64,000 nucleotides of DNA from Kineosporia aurantiaca JCM 3230 (GCA_000719025.1 JODP01000004.1:372001-436000); one strand, 5' to 3'; positions 25,765 through 33,537 are shown, counted from the stretch's first letter. Notes: a model not told the origin generated them from the sequence alone. Numbers and translations are program-made.

Positions 25765-26619
25765 TCAGTCCTGGGCGATGGCGGCGATGTCAGCGATGTC
25801 GTCGCCGAGGTGGTACTCCAGCGGCCCGCGCTCCTGCAGGCCCTTGTCGAACAGGCGTTCGGCCGTCGTGCGGAACTCGGGGCGGCCCGCGGCCGACCAG
25901 AACGCGTCCGAGTGCAGGGGGAACTCGGCGTCCGGCAGGCGGGTGTACTTGTTGATGAAGGACTTGATCTCGCCCAGCGCCCGGTGGTCCCAGCCGGAGA
26001 CCCGGGTTGCGTACGCGTTGACGAAGGCTTCGAAGTCGGCGTCCGGCACGGCCCGGTTGACGTACCCGTACTTCTCGGCCAAGGCGCCGTCGTAATCGTT
26101 TCCGCCGAGCAGGATCTCGAACGCCCGGCCCCGACCGACCAGCGCCGGCAGACGTCCTCCGGCGCCGCCCCCGGCAACCGCGGCGAACCCGACCTCCATC
26201 TGCCCGAGAACGGCCTTCTCCAGGCTGGCGAAGCGGATGTCGGTGGCCAGGACGAACTCGCTGCCGGCGCCGCGGGCGATTCCGCGGATCGCGCTGATCG
26301 TTACCGCCGCGAGTTTACTGATCCGGACCGTGACGTCGGCCCAGGCGGCGTATCCGGTGGCGCTGGGCAGCGCAGCGGCGGCGGCCGGGTCGGCCGCGAG
26401 ATCGTAGTGCGCGAGGTAGAAGTCGGGGTCGGCGCTGTCGAAGACCACGACATTGACGGTGTCGTTGCTCTCCAGTTCGGTGAGCAGCGTCTTCAGATCG
26501 GACATCAGCTGGGGTCCGATCACGTTGACCGGCGGGTTGTCGAAGGTCACCCGCCAGAAGGTGGGCGATTCGACGGTCAGTTTCAGGTGCGTGGGCCGGA
26601 AGGTGTCCGGGAAGGCCAT
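25765..26619 (-). CDS. Crotonase-fold protein (enoyl-CoA hydratase/isomerase family), copy A
   Basis: A 284-residue crotonase-superfamily protein: FDNPPVNVIGPQLMSDL at the N-terminus, IRGIARGAGSEFVLATDIRFAS for the oxyanion hole and CoA-binding turn, and GGGAGGRLPALVGRGRAFEI. The second catalytic Glu of true hydratases falls where FAAVAGGGAGG is seen, so hydratase activity is not assured. It is closely related to the protein at 31790-32650, with the same DSADPDFYLAHxD, GAGSEF and YGYVNRxVPDADF blocks. Both copies are linked to HxlR genes. It is the middle gene of the minus operon 27461 to 25035. Confidence 0.87.
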   Translation of the reverse strand: MAFPDTFRPTHLKLTVESPTFWRVTFDNPPVNVIGPQLMSDLKTLLTELESNDTVNVVVFDSADPDFYLAHYDLAADPAAAAALPSATGYAAWADVTVRISKLAAVTISAIRGIARGAGSEFVLATDIRFASLEKAVLGQMEVGFAAVAGGGAGGRLPALVGRGRAFEILLGGNDYDGALAEKYGYVNRAVPDADFEAFVNAYATRVSGWDHRALGEIKSFINKYTRLPDAEFPLHSDAFWSAAGRPEFRTTAERLFDKGLQERGPLEYHLGDDIADIAAIAQD

Positions 26620-26648
26620 CGGCTGGCTCTCTTTCGTTTGAGAGGGAA

Positions 26649-27461
26649 CTAGGGACGGAGGTCGGAGTGGCCGGCCGGGACCTGCTGGGACACCCAGCGC
26701 AGGACGTACTGGGCCACGTCCTCCCAGCCGCTGTCGAACACCAGGGAGTGGCCGCGCCCCGCGAACGCGTGGTACTCGGTCAGCGCGGACGAGCCGCTGT
26801 AGAGACCGAAGGCCTGACGGCTGACAACCTCGGGAACGGTGTGGTCATGGCTCGCACCGGTGATCAGCAGAGGCCCGCGCGCGGCGTGCAGATCGACCTC
26901 GGTCGGGGACTGCGGGTCCTTCTTGGCCGCGGTCAGCTCGAAGACCGGACGACCGGGCCCGGGAATGGCGTAGGCGTCGTAGAGTTCACGAGCCTCCGCC
27001 CGTGAGAGCGTGTTTCCGAAGGCGTACCGGAACTGCCCGGGGCTCAAGGCGACGGTACGGCCCTTGTTCCGGCTGCTGCGCAGTACCGGCAGGGCGGAGC
27101 GGATCTGCGCCCACGGCAGCTTGGTGGCGCCCTTGATCGGCGCCGGGCTGATCGCCACGGCGGCCTCGGCCAGTCCGTCGGCCAGGAGTTTCTGCGCGAC
27201 CAGGCCGCCGAAGGAGTGCCCGATCACGATCGGGCGGCTGGGCAGGGTGGCGATGAAACGCGCGTAACCATGGGTGATCTCGGCGACACCGACCCCGTTC
27301 AGGGCGTCCGCGTGTTCGCGGGTCTGCGCCGGGGTTGCCGCGTCGCCGGTCCAGCCCGGTGCGTGGGTGGTGTACCCGGCGTCGGTGAAGAGCCGGTGCC
27401 AGGGGCGCCAGGCATCGGTGTGGACCCAGAGTCCATGGATGAGAACAAGAGGGGTGGACAT
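26649..27461 (-). CDS. Alpha/beta-fold hydrolase
   Basis: A 270-residue alpha/beta hydrolase: PLVLIHGLWVHTDAWRPW (oxyanion strand), IVIGHSFGGLVAQ with nucleophile Ser83, LLITGASHDHTVPE (acid region) and FAGRGHSLVFDSGW (His). There is no signal peptide. It is the first gene of a minus operon that continues with crotonase copy A and a second alpha/beta hydrolase. Its promoter faces an HxlR gene (27676) across 214 bp holding a 23-bp palindrome and TTGGAAAAG repeats, so it is probably controlled by that HxlR protein. Confidence 0.9.
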   Translation of the reverse strand: MSTPLVLIHGLWVHTDAWRPWHRLFTDAGYTTHAPGWTGDAATPAQTREHADALNGVGVAEITHGYARFIATLPSRPIVIGHSFGGLVAQKLLADGLAEAAVAISPAPIKGATKLPWAQIRSALPVLRSSRNKGRTVALSPGQFRYAFGNTLSRAEARELYDAYAIPGPGRPVFELTAAKKDPQSPTEVDLHAARGPLLITGASHDHTVPEVVSRQAFGLYSGSSALTEYHAFAGRGHSLVFDSGWEDVAQYVLRWVSQQVPAGHSDLRP

Positions 27462-27584
27462 GAAGTCTCCTCACGCCGGCGGCGTGGTCGAAGGTCCGCG
27501 GAAGGGGATCTCCGGGAGAACTGCGCCCGACGGCTACGTGGGGTGAGCGGTCCCGGGCCTCCGCCGGACCCCTACCCTGACACT

Positions 27585-27607
27585 CTGAATTGGAAAAGGC
27601 AATCCAG
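27585..27607. promoter_or_regulatory. HxlR-type operator S1 (9-5-9 palindrome)
   Basis: Left half CTGAATTGG, 5-nt spacer, right half GCAATCCAG. It lies in the divergent gap between the alpha/beta hydrolase operon (27461) and an HxlR gene (27676). A second left half, CTGAGTTGG, is at 27618-27626, 33 bp away (three helical turns). The repeat TTGGAAAAG is thus present twice (27590-27598 and 27623-27631). Confidence 0.6.
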
Positions 27608-27628
27608 CCGACGGCACCTGAGTTGGAA

Positions 27629-27641
27629 AAGTTGTAAACTT
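27629..27641. promoter_or_regulatory. Short inverted repeat AAGTT-N3-AACTT upstream of HxlR gene
   Basis: A 5-3-5 inverted repeat 35 bp before the HxlR start at 27676. It overlaps the end of the second TTGGAAAAG repeat. It may be part of the same operator region or overlap a promoter; one copy only. Confidence 0.35.
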
Positions 27642-27675
27642 GACCGGTTCAAGAGCTCCTCGGAAGGCGGCCGCC

Positions 27676-28137
27676 ATGCCCATCACCAAGCTGCAGAACA
27701 GCAGCTGCGCGGTCTCCCGCAGCCTGTCCGTCCTGGGGGAACGCTGGACGTTCCTGATCCTGCGGCTCGCCTTCGAGGGCGAGACCCGGTTCGAGGCGTT
27801 CCGCTCCAGCCTGGGCATCGCCTCGGACGTGCTGGCCGACCGGCTGAACACCCTGGTCGACTTCGGCGTGATGACCAAGGAGGCCTACCAGGAGGCGGGT
27901 CGCCGCACCCGCCACGAGTACCACCTGACCGCCGCCGGGCAGGAACTGCACGTGGTCATCGCCGGCCTGCAGCAGTGGGGCGACGATCACCTGCCCTGGA
28001 AGGAGGGCCCGACCGTGCTGCGCCAGATTCACGAGACGGCAGCCCCGGCCCGGGTCGCCTTCGTCGACGAGAGCGGGTGCGAGGTCCCCCTGGACCAGGT
28101 CGACGCCGTCCGTACCCCTAGCTACCCCCACGAATAG
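27676..28137 (+). CDS. HxlR-family regulator, copy A
   Basis: A 153-residue winged-helix regulator: SCAVSRSLSVLGERWTFLIL, then SDVLADRLNTLVDFGVM (recognition helix and wing start), YHLTAAGQELHVVIAGLQQW, and a C-terminal tail ending VDAVRTPSYPHE. ATG 27676 follows GGAAGG and begins MPITKLQNSSC; an in-frame ATG at 27640 lies within the operator region and is less likely. It is closely related to the HxlR protein at 31329-31793. It is divergent from the hydrolase/crotonase operon and 68 bp upstream of the flavoprotein operon at 28206. Confidence 0.9.
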   Translation: MPITKLQNSSCAVSRSLSVLGERWTFLILRLAFEGETRFEAFRSSLGIASDVLADRLNTLVDFGVMTKEAYQEAGRRTRHEYHLTAAGQELHVVIAGLQQWGDDHLPWKEGPTVLRQIHETAAPARVAFVDESGCEVPLDQVDAVRTPSYPHE

Positions 28138-28160
28138 GTCCCGAACCCCTCCACGAGGCC

Positions 28161-28191
28161 AGTGCTACATTGTTTTAAACAAGTCAGCACT
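28161..28191. promoter_or_regulatory. Operator S2: large palindrome before flavoprotein operon
   Basis: A 31-bp near-palindrome with outer arms AGTGCT and AGCACT and inner arms TTGTTT and AAACAA. Inside it (28165-28187) is a 9-5-9 element with halves CTACATTGT and ACAAGTCAG. The right half is identical to that of S3 at 32667-32689. It ends 15 bp before the ATG at 28206, so a bound regulator would block transcription or translation initiation. Confidence 0.7.
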
Positions 28192-28205
28192 CCTTGAGGA
28201 GACCC

Positions 28206-29858
28206 ATGACGGAACCGACCCCGATCCCGGCCCGGCCGGTTCTCGGTGACGAGCAGTGGTCCCGTCTGCGCGCCTTCGGCACTCCCGAACGGCTGCCCGC
28301 CAGTACCTGGCTGTTCCGCGCCGGGGACGACGTGTGCGACATGATTCTGGTCGAGTCCGGCCAGGTGGAGATCGTGCGGCCCTCGACCACCGACGACCCC
28401 CAGGCCACCGTGGCCGTCTACGGTCCACGCCAGTTCACCGGTGAACTCAACCTGCTCACCCGGCAGGCGGCCTATCTCAGTGCCCGCACGACCGAGGCGT
28501 CACAGGTGCTGCGGATCGGCCCGGACGCGTTCCGTCGGATGATGGACAGCGACCCGGAACTGTCCGACACCGTCCTGCGGGCCCTGATCGCCCGGCGCCG
28601 CGACCTGCGCGAGGGTGACGCCGCCCGCAGCGTGGAGATCATCGGCCACGACGCCTCGGCCCCGGCGCTGGCCCTGCGGACCTACGCTTCCCGTCTGCAA
28701 CTGCCGCACACCTGGAACGACGTGGAGACTCCGACCGGGCTCGCGCTGGCCCGGGCCGTCTCCGCCACCCCGGACGACCTGCCCGTCGTGATCGTTCCCG
28801 GGGCGGTCCTGCGGCAGGCGACGCCCGGCCTCCTGGCCGAGCGCCTGGGCCTGTCCTACCGCCCGGCCAGTGGCGAGCAGGTCGATCTCGTCGTGATCGG
28901 CGCCGGGCCGGCCGGGCTCGCGGCCGGGGTCTACGGAGCGTCCGAGGGACTGCGCACGCTGGTCCTGGACTCGGTCGCCTCCGGGGGCCAGGCCGCGGCC
29001 AGTTCCCGGATCGAGAACTACCTCGGCTTCACCTCCGGCATCAGCGGGAACGAGCTGACCTCGGCCGCCGCCATCCAGGCCCAGAAGTTCGGCGCCCGCA
29101 TCGCCAGCCCCTGCGAGGTGGCCGAGCTGCACAGCGAGCCGGACCAGGTGCGGCTGGTCCTGAGCGACGGCACCACCCTGCGGGCGCGGGCCGCGGTGAT
29201 CGCCACCGGCGCGAAATACCGCGCGCTGCCGCTGGAACGGTGGTCCGAGTTCGAGGGAGCGGGCATCTACTACGCCGCCACCGAGATCGAGGCCCGGGCC
29301 TGTGGTGCGAAGCCGGTCGCGGTTGTCGGGGGCGCGAACTCCGCCGGTCAGGCGGCCCTCTACCTGGCGGCCCGCGGAAGCCGGGTCAGCCTCGTGGTCC
29401 GCGGAGGTGACCTGTACGCAGGCATGTCGTCCTACCTGGCCGACCGGATCGTCGCCCATCCGGACATCGAGGTCCGCACCGACACCCAGGTCACGGCCCT
29501 GCACGGCGACAGCCAACTGCGCTCGGTCGTGCTCACCTCGGAAGGCGTTGCGCACGAACAGGAATGCGTAGGCCTGTTCTGCTTCATCGGGGCCCGGCCG
29601 GCCACCGCCTGGCTCGACGGTCTCGCCATGGACGATCACGGTTTCCTGCGCACCGACACCCAACTCGAGGCCGGCGACCTCGGCCCCGACTGGTCCGGGC
29701 CGGCCCGGCGGCCGCTGCCCTTCGAGACCAGCCGGCCCCGGGTGTTCGCCGCCGGGGACGTCCGCGCCGGATCGATGAAGCGCGTGGCCGCCGCGGTCGG
29801 CGAGGGTGCCAGCGCGGTCAGCTCGGTGCACGCCGCCCTGCGAACGGTCACCGGATGA
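28206..29858 (+). CDS. Cyclic-nucleotide-binding-domain / thioredoxin-reductase-like FAD oxidoreductase fusion
   Basis: A 550-residue fusion. Residues about 15-125 form a CRP/cNMP-binding beta-roll (STWLFRAGDDVCDMILVESG, RQFTGELNLLTRQ). Residues about 225-550 form a TrxR-like flavoprotein: FAD motif VVIGAGPAGLAAGVYGASEG at about 230, SRIENYLGF, ATGAKYRALP, NAD(P) motif VVGGANSAGQAALYLA at about 375, and the final FAD contact PRVFAAGDVRAGSMKRVAAA. The redox CxxC, expected just before the NAD(P) motif, is replaced by YYAATEIEAR, so it cannot act as a normal thioredoxin reductase. The ATG at 28206 follows GAGGAG. Its stop overlaps the next start. The N-terminal sensor may bind a nucleotide ligand and gate the flavoprotein (inference). 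Confidence 0.88.
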   Translation: MTEPTPIPARPVLGDEQWSRLRAFGTPERLPASTWLFRAGDDVCDMILVESGQVEIVRPSTTDDPQATVAVYGPRQFTGELNLLTRQAAYLSARTTEASQVLRIGPDAFRRMMDSDPELSDTVLRALIARRRDLREGDAARSVEIIGHDASAPALALRTYASRLQLPHTWNDVETPTGLALARAVSATPDDLPVVIVPGAVLRQATPGLLAERLGLSYRPASGEQVDLVVIGAGPAGLAAGVYGASEGLRTLVLDSVASGGQAAASSRIENYLGFTSGISGNELTSAAAIQAQKFGARIASPCEVAELHSEPDQVRLVLSDGTTLRARAAVIATGAKYRALPLERWSEFEGAGIYYAATEIEARACGAKPVAVVGGANSAGQAALYLAARGSRVSLVVRGGDLYAGMSSYLADRIVAHPDIEVRTDTQVTALHGDSQLRSVVLTSEGVAHEQECVGLFCFIGARPATAWLDGLAMDDHGFLRTDTQLEAGDLGPDWSGPARRPLPFETSRPRVFAAGDVRAGSMKRVAAAVGEGASAVSSVHAALRTVTG

Positions 29859-30520
29859 GCCCCGACCGGGCCGCCGCCGATCCCGAGGCCTCGTCCGCCC
29901 AGTGGATGACCTGGCTGACCACCGAGCACTACAACCTCCAGACCCAGCGGGCCGCGACGATCGGGGAGGCCAACGGCCGGGCCAGCGTGTTCCTCGGCGC
30001 CCTGTCGGCCGGGCTGATCGCCCTCGGCTTCGCGACCACCGGTCACGCCAGCCCGGGCCTGGTCACCTTCCAGGTCCTGGTGCTCTCGGCCCTGGCCCTA
30101 CTGGGAATCATCACCTTCCTGCGGTGTGTTCAGATCGCGGTCGACGACTGGGACTACGCGGACCGGATCCAGCTGGTGCGCGGCATCTACGCCGAGCTGA
30201 TGCCCGGCCTGGCGCTGCGCCTGCGGCCGATGGCCCGCCAGGAGCAGTCCACCCTCATGCTGCACTCGACCCTGAACCGGTTGCAGGCCCTGCTCACCGT
30301 CGCCGGCAGCCTGGGCGTCATCACCTCCATCGTGATCGGTGGCGACGCAGGCGTTCTCAGCTACGGCGTTCATCCCTCGATCGCGGTCGCCATTGCCGTG
30401 GGGGTAGGTGTCGGCGCGCTGTCCGGGTTCTCCGGGCTGCGCTTCCAGATCAGTCGCTGGCAGGACGCCGAGAAGGCCCGGCAGCCAGTGGTGCCGCAAC
30501 GAGAGGAGACCCGATCATGA
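29855..30520 (+). CDS. Four-helix membrane protein of unknown function
   Basis: A 221-residue protein with a soluble N-terminus (QWMTWLTTEHYNLQTQRAA) and four predicted membrane segments in two hairpins: SVFLGALSAGLIALGFAT, FQVLVLSALALLGIITFL, then after a charged region of about 60 residues LLTVAGSLGVITSIVIGG and AVAIAVGVGVGALSGFSG. No catalytic motif is recognised. It overlaps the flavoprotein stop (ATGA) and the SDR start (ATGA), so it is made with both. It could anchor or signal to the flavoprotein at the membrane; this is inference only. Confidence 0.85.
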   Translation: MSPDRAAADPEASSAQWMTWLTTEHYNLQTQRAATIGEANGRASVFLGALSAGLIALGFATTGHASPGLVTFQVLVLSALALLGIITFLRCVQIAVDDWDYADRIQLVRGIYAELMPGLALRLRPMARQEQSTLMLHSTLNRLQALLTVAGSLGVITSIVIGGDAGVLSYGVHPSIAVAIAVGVGVGALSGFSGLRFQISRWQDAEKARQPVVPQREETRS

Positions 30521-31266
30521 CCGAAGCCGGCCCTTACGCCCGCACTTTGGCGGGAAAAGTCGTCGTCGTCCTGGGTGGCAGCTCGGGGATCGGCCTCCAG
30601 ACAGCGCTGCAGGCCCGGGCCCAGGGGGCCACGGTCATCCTCACCGGCCGCGATGCCGAACGCCTCGAAAAGGCCGCTGAATTGGTGACGCCGGCCAGGA
30701 CGGAGGCCTTCGACGTCACCGACCATTCCGCGCTGAAGGCGTTCTTCGACTCTCTCGACGGCCCCATCGATCACGTGCTGGTCACCGCGGGCGGCCCCTA
30801 CTACGCACCGTTGGCCTCCATCGATCTCGACGACGCGGACGCTGCCTTCCGGGGGCACATCGGCGTGATGATTGATGTCGCCCGTCTGGCCGCGCCCAGG
30901 ATCCGAGCCGGCGGCGGGCTGATCGTGATGAGCGGCACCGCTCCCCGGCGTCCCACCGTGGGCCTGATCGTCACCGCCGCGACCGCGACCGGGCTCTCGG
31001 CGGCCGCGGCCACCCTGGCCCTGGAACTGGCGCCGGTGCGGGTGAACGTAATCGCGGCCGGGTTCGTGGACACTCCCCTGTCGGCGACGCTGGTCGGCGA
31101 CGGGCTGGACGCGCGACGGGCCGAGTTGCGGGAGCGGCTGCCGATCGGGCGGGTCGTCGAGGCCGATGACGTGGCCGCCCTCGCGATCCACCTGATGACC
31201 AACACCGCCCTGACCGGAAGCACTTTCGACATCGACGGTGGTCAGCAGCTGGTGGCCGGCCTGTAG
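30517..31266 (+). CDS. Atypical SDR-fold protein lacking the YxxxK catalytic pair
   Basis: A 249-residue SDR-fold protein with a good cofactor motif (VVVLGGSSGIGLQTALQA), NAG-like VLVTAGGPYY, and the usual C-terminus (RVNVIAAGFVDTPLSATLVG, GSTFDIDGGQQLVAG). The catalytic Ser position reads VMSGTAP. Where classical SDRs have YxxxK, the sequence is VGLIVTAATATGLS, with neither Tyr nor Lys. It may thus bind NAD(P) without normal dehydrogenase chemistry, or use other residues. It is third in the coupled operon (ATGA overlap) and is followed by a strong bidirectional terminator. Confidence 0.88.
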   Translation: MTEAGPYARTLAGKVVVVLGGSSGIGLQTALQARAQGATVILTGRDAERLEKAAELVTPARTEAFDVTDHSALKAFFDSLDGPIDHVLVTAGGPYYAPLASIDLDDADAAFRGHIGVMIDVARLAAPRIRAGGGLIVMSGTAPRRPTVGLIVTAATATGLSAAAATLALELAPVRVNVIAAGFVDTPLSATLVGDGLDARRAELRERLPIGRVVEADDVAALAIHLMTNTALTGSTFDIDGGQQLVAGL

Positions 31267-31279
31267 GGCGACGCATCAA

Positions 31280-31313
31280 AAAGGGCCGCCGGTGCGAACA
31301 CCGGCGGCCCTTT
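31280..31313. terminator. Bidirectional intrinsic terminator
   Basis: A perfect 15-bp stem (AAAGGGCCGCCGGTG and its complement) with a CGAA tetraloop, flanked by A/T runs on both sides. It sits between the convergent SDR (stop 31266) and HxlR (stop 31329) genes and can end transcription from both directions. Confidence 0.9.
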
Positions 31314-31328
31314 CGCGTGCCGAATGGT

Positions 31329-31793
31329 TCAGGGACGGCTGGGGTAGCCGTTGTTGTGGATGACGTCGACCTTCTCCTCGGGGAGCGGCCGGCCGTCCTC
31401 GTCGACAAAGGCGACGCGGACCGGTCGGCCGGTCCGGCGGTCCAGCCGTTCCGTCGAAGGCCCGGCGGGCCAGGGCAGGTGGTCATCGCCCCAGATCTGC
31501 AACCCACCGATGACCACGTGCAGCTGTCGGCCCGCCTCGGTCAGGTGGTACTCCTCCCGGGCCCGGGCGCCGGGCTCCTGGTAGCTGTGCCGTTCCATGA
31601 CGCCGAACTCCACCAAGGTGTTCAGCCGGTCGGCGAGAACGTCGGATCCGACCCGCAGCGACTCCCGGAACGCCTCGAACTTGGTCATCCCGCTGAGCGC
31701 GTCGCGGATGATCAGCAGGGTCCAGCGCTCGCCCAGAACGGCAAGGCTGCGCGAGACCGAACAGCTGGAACCGGCCAGCCGGGCGATGGTCAC
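31329..31793 (-). CDS. HxlR-family regulator, copy B
   Basis: A 154-residue HxlR protein: IARLAGSSCSVSRSLAVLG, ERWTLLIIRDALSGMTKF, SDVLADRLNTLVEFGVM, YHLTEAGRQLHVVIGGLQ and C-terminal KVDVIHNNGYPSRP. It closely resembles copy A at 27676. The GTG at 31793 was chosen because it overlaps the crotonase copy B stop as GTGA; the open frame upstream runs antisense-like through that gene. It is co-translated with the crotonase-fold protein, so regulator and enzyme are made together from the S3 promoter. Confidence 0.9.
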   Translation of the reverse strand: MTIARLAGSSCSVSRSLAVLGERWTLLIIRDALSGMTKFEAFRESLRVGSDVLADRLNTLVEFGVMERHSYQEPGARAREEYHLTEAGRQLHVVIGGLQIWGDDHLPWPAGPSTERLDRRTGRPVRVAFVDEDGRPLPEEKVDVIHNNGYPSRP

Positions 31794-32650
31794 GGCTGCC
31801 CCGCTTCGGCGGTTCCATCCGGCGCCAGACGTTCCAGGTAGCTGCCGAGCCGGAACTCGGCTTCCCCGCGCTGCTGCAGGCCGAGACCGAAGAGCTGGGC
31901 GGCGCGCTGCTGCGTCTCCGGACGCGCCACGGACGTCCAGAAAGCCGCCATCTGGGGCGGGAACTCCTGATCCGGCGGCAGCGAGACGGCGTTCACGAAC
32001 GCCTTGACCTCCCTCAGCGCCCGGACGTCGAAACCCGCGACGCGATCGGCGAACCGGTCCACGAACGCGACGAAATCGGCGTCCGGGACCGACCGGTTCA
32101 CGTAGCCGTACCGCTCGGCGAGGTCGGCGTCGTAGTCGTCGGCGCTCACCAGGATCTCCAGGGCCCGGCCCCGGCCGACCAGCCGGGGAAGCCGGCTGGC
32201 CGGGCCGCCGCCGGCGACCGCGCCGGCCCCCAGCTCGAACTGCCCGAGCACGGCGCGCTCGCGGCTGGCGAAGCGGAGATCGGTGGCCAGGGCGAACTCG
32301 CTGCCCGCCCCGCGGGCCCGCCCCCGGATCGCCGAGACGGTGACCTGCGGCAGCCGGCTGAGCCGGACCAGGACGTCCAGCCAGGGATGCATCCCGGTGG
32401 GTCCCGGCGGCAGCGCATCGGTCAGCGCCGGGTCCGCGGCAATGTCCCAGTGGGCCAGGAAGAAGTCCGGGTCGGCGCTGTCGAAGACGATCACCGCGAG
32501 CCGCTCGTCCGCCTCGGCCTCGGCGAGCAGGGCCTGCAGTTCCCCCACCATGGCGGCGTCGATCAGGTTGACCGGTGGATTCGAGAAGGTCACCGACCAC
32601 CGGGCCGGTGAGCGCCGGTCGATCCGCAAACGGGGCTGCTGGCTGGTCAT
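31790..32650 (-). CDS. Crotonase-fold protein (enoyl-CoA hydratase/isomerase family), copy B
   Basis: A 286-residue paralogue of the protein at 25765-26619: FSNPPVNLIDAAMVGEL, DSADPDFFLAHWDIAADP, IRGRARGAGSEFALATDLRFAS, GAVAGGGPASRLPRLVGRGRA and YGYVNRSVPDADF. As in copy A, the region of the second catalytic Glu (GAGAVAGGGPA) lacks the usual acidic residue, so the reaction is uncertain. It overlaps HxlR copy B by 4 nt and is divergent from an SDR gene; two palindromic sites (S3, S4) lie between them. Confidence 0.87.
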   Translation of the reverse strand: MTSQQPRLRIDRRSPARWSVTFSNPPVNLIDAAMVGELQALLAEAEADERLAVIVFDSADPDFFLAHWDIAADPALTDALPPGPTGMHPWLDVLVRLSRLPQVTVSAIRGRARGAGSEFALATDLRFASRERAVLGQFELGAGAVAGGGPASRLPRLVGRGRALEILVSADDYDADLAERYGYVNRSVPDADFVAFVDRFADRVAGFDVRALREVKAFVNAVSLPPDQEFPPQMAAFWTSVARPETQQRAAQLFGLGLQQRGEAEFRLGSYLERLAPDGTAEAGQP

Positions 32651-32666
32651 GTCATCAGCCTAGCGT

Positions 32667-32689
32667 CTGGATTGTTTTTTACAAGTCAG
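32667..32689. promoter_or_regulatory. HxlR-type operator S3
   Basis: Halves CTGGATTGT and ACAAGTCAG around a T-only 5-nt spacer, 17 bp before the start of crotonase copy B. The right half is identical to that of S2 at 28165-28187, 4.5 kb away, which suggests that one protein binds both. Confidence 0.7.
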
Positions 32690-32733
32690 GTGAGTCATGG
32701 GTCACGAATGCTTCCAGCGACCCGGGCGGCGAG

Positions 32734-32756
32734 CTAACTTGCATTTCACAACCCAG
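32734..32756. promoter_or_regulatory. HxlR-type operator S4
   Basis: Halves CTAACTTGC and ACAACCCAG with a 5-nt spacer, ending 14 bp before the ATG of the SDR at 32771. Same 9-5-9 geometry as S3; the two sites serve the two divergent genes. Confidence 0.6.
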
Positions 32757-32770
32757 ACAGGAGCATCTCC

Positions 32771-33493
32771 ATGAGCAGCATCAAGAACGCCGCCGTCCTG
32801 GTGACCGGGGCCAACGGCGGCCTCGGCCAGGAATTCGTCCGACAGGCCCTCGCCCGGGGCGCCGCCAAGGTCTACGCCACCGCCCGCACCCCCCGCGCCT
32901 GGGACGACGAGCGGGTGGTCCCCCTGCGCCTGGACGTAACCGACGACGCGTCGATCACCGCCGCGGTCCAGGCCGCCGGGGACGTCAGCATCCTGGTCAA
33001 CAACGCCGGCATCTACACCCACGGCGACACCATCACCGGCACGTCCGCGGCCCGGATCCGGGAGATCTTCGAGACCAACTTCTTCGGCGCCGTCCAGGTG
33101 AACCGGGCCTTCGCGCCAGTCCTGGCGGCCAACGGCGGCGGGGCCTTCCTGGACGTCCACTCGGTCCTCAGCTGGCTCGGCGTGGCCGGCGCCTACAGCG
33201 CGGCCAAGGCCGCCTTCTGGTCGGCCACCAACTCCTTCCGCGTCGAACTCGCCGCGCAGGGCACCCAGGTGGTCGGCCTGCACCTCGGCTACACCGACAC
33301 GCCGATGATCTCCATGGTCGACGACGAGAAGAACGACCCGGCCGACATCGTGCGGGCCGGCTTCGACGGGCTCGAGGCCGGGGACCACGAGGTCCTCGCC
33401 GACGAGCGGGCCGTGGCCGTCAAGGCCGCCCTGTCGGGTCCGCTCGCGGACCTGTACGGCCTGCCCGGAGTGCCGCCGCCGGCCGGAGCGTGA
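32771..33493 (+). CDS. Short-chain dehydrogenase/reductase
   Basis: A 240-residue SDR: VLVTGANGGLGQEFVRQAL (cofactor loop), ILVNNAGIYTHG, catalytic Ser131 in DVHSVLSW and Tyr142/Lys146 in AGAYSAAKAAF, then GYTDTPMISMVDDEK. It is a complete, probably active NAD(P)-dependent oxidoreductase with unknown substrate. It is divergent from the crotonase B/HxlR B pair, with S4 14 bp upstream. A strong GC hairpin (33500-33526) follows its stop. Confidence 0.92.
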   Translation: MSSIKNAAVLVTGANGGLGQEFVRQALARGAAKVYATARTPRAWDDERVVPLRLDVTDDASITAAVQAAGDVSILVNNAGIYTHGDTITGTSAARIREIFETNFFGAVQVNRAFAPVLAANGGGAFLDVHSVLSWLGVAGAYSAAKAAFWSATNSFRVELAAQGTQVVGLHLGYTDTPMISMVDDEKNDPADIVRAGFDGLEAGDHEVLADERAVAVKAALSGPLADLYGLPGVPPPAGA

Positions 33494-33499
33494 GGGCCG

Positions 33500-33526
33500 G
33501 GGGCCGGCCTCCAGCGGGCCGGCCCC
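33500..33526. terminator. Hairpin terminator after SDR
   Basis: A 10-bp perfect stem (GGGGCCGGCC with its complement) and a 7-nt loop, beginning 7 nt after the SDR stop. There is no T-run, as is common in actinobacteria. Confidence 0.55.
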
Positions 33527-33537
33527 ACCGGCGTCCT

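Noticed and set aside
25740..26177. Fusion of the alpha/beta hydrolase with an upstream 146-residue segment
   Set aside because: The segment is out-of-frame text of the crotonase-fold gene on the same strand; the hydrolase domain starts exactly at ATG 25739.
29564..29854. N-terminal extension of the four-helix membrane protein
   Set aside because: It reads the flavoprotein gene in another frame; ATG 29855 overlaps its stop in the usual ATGA manner.
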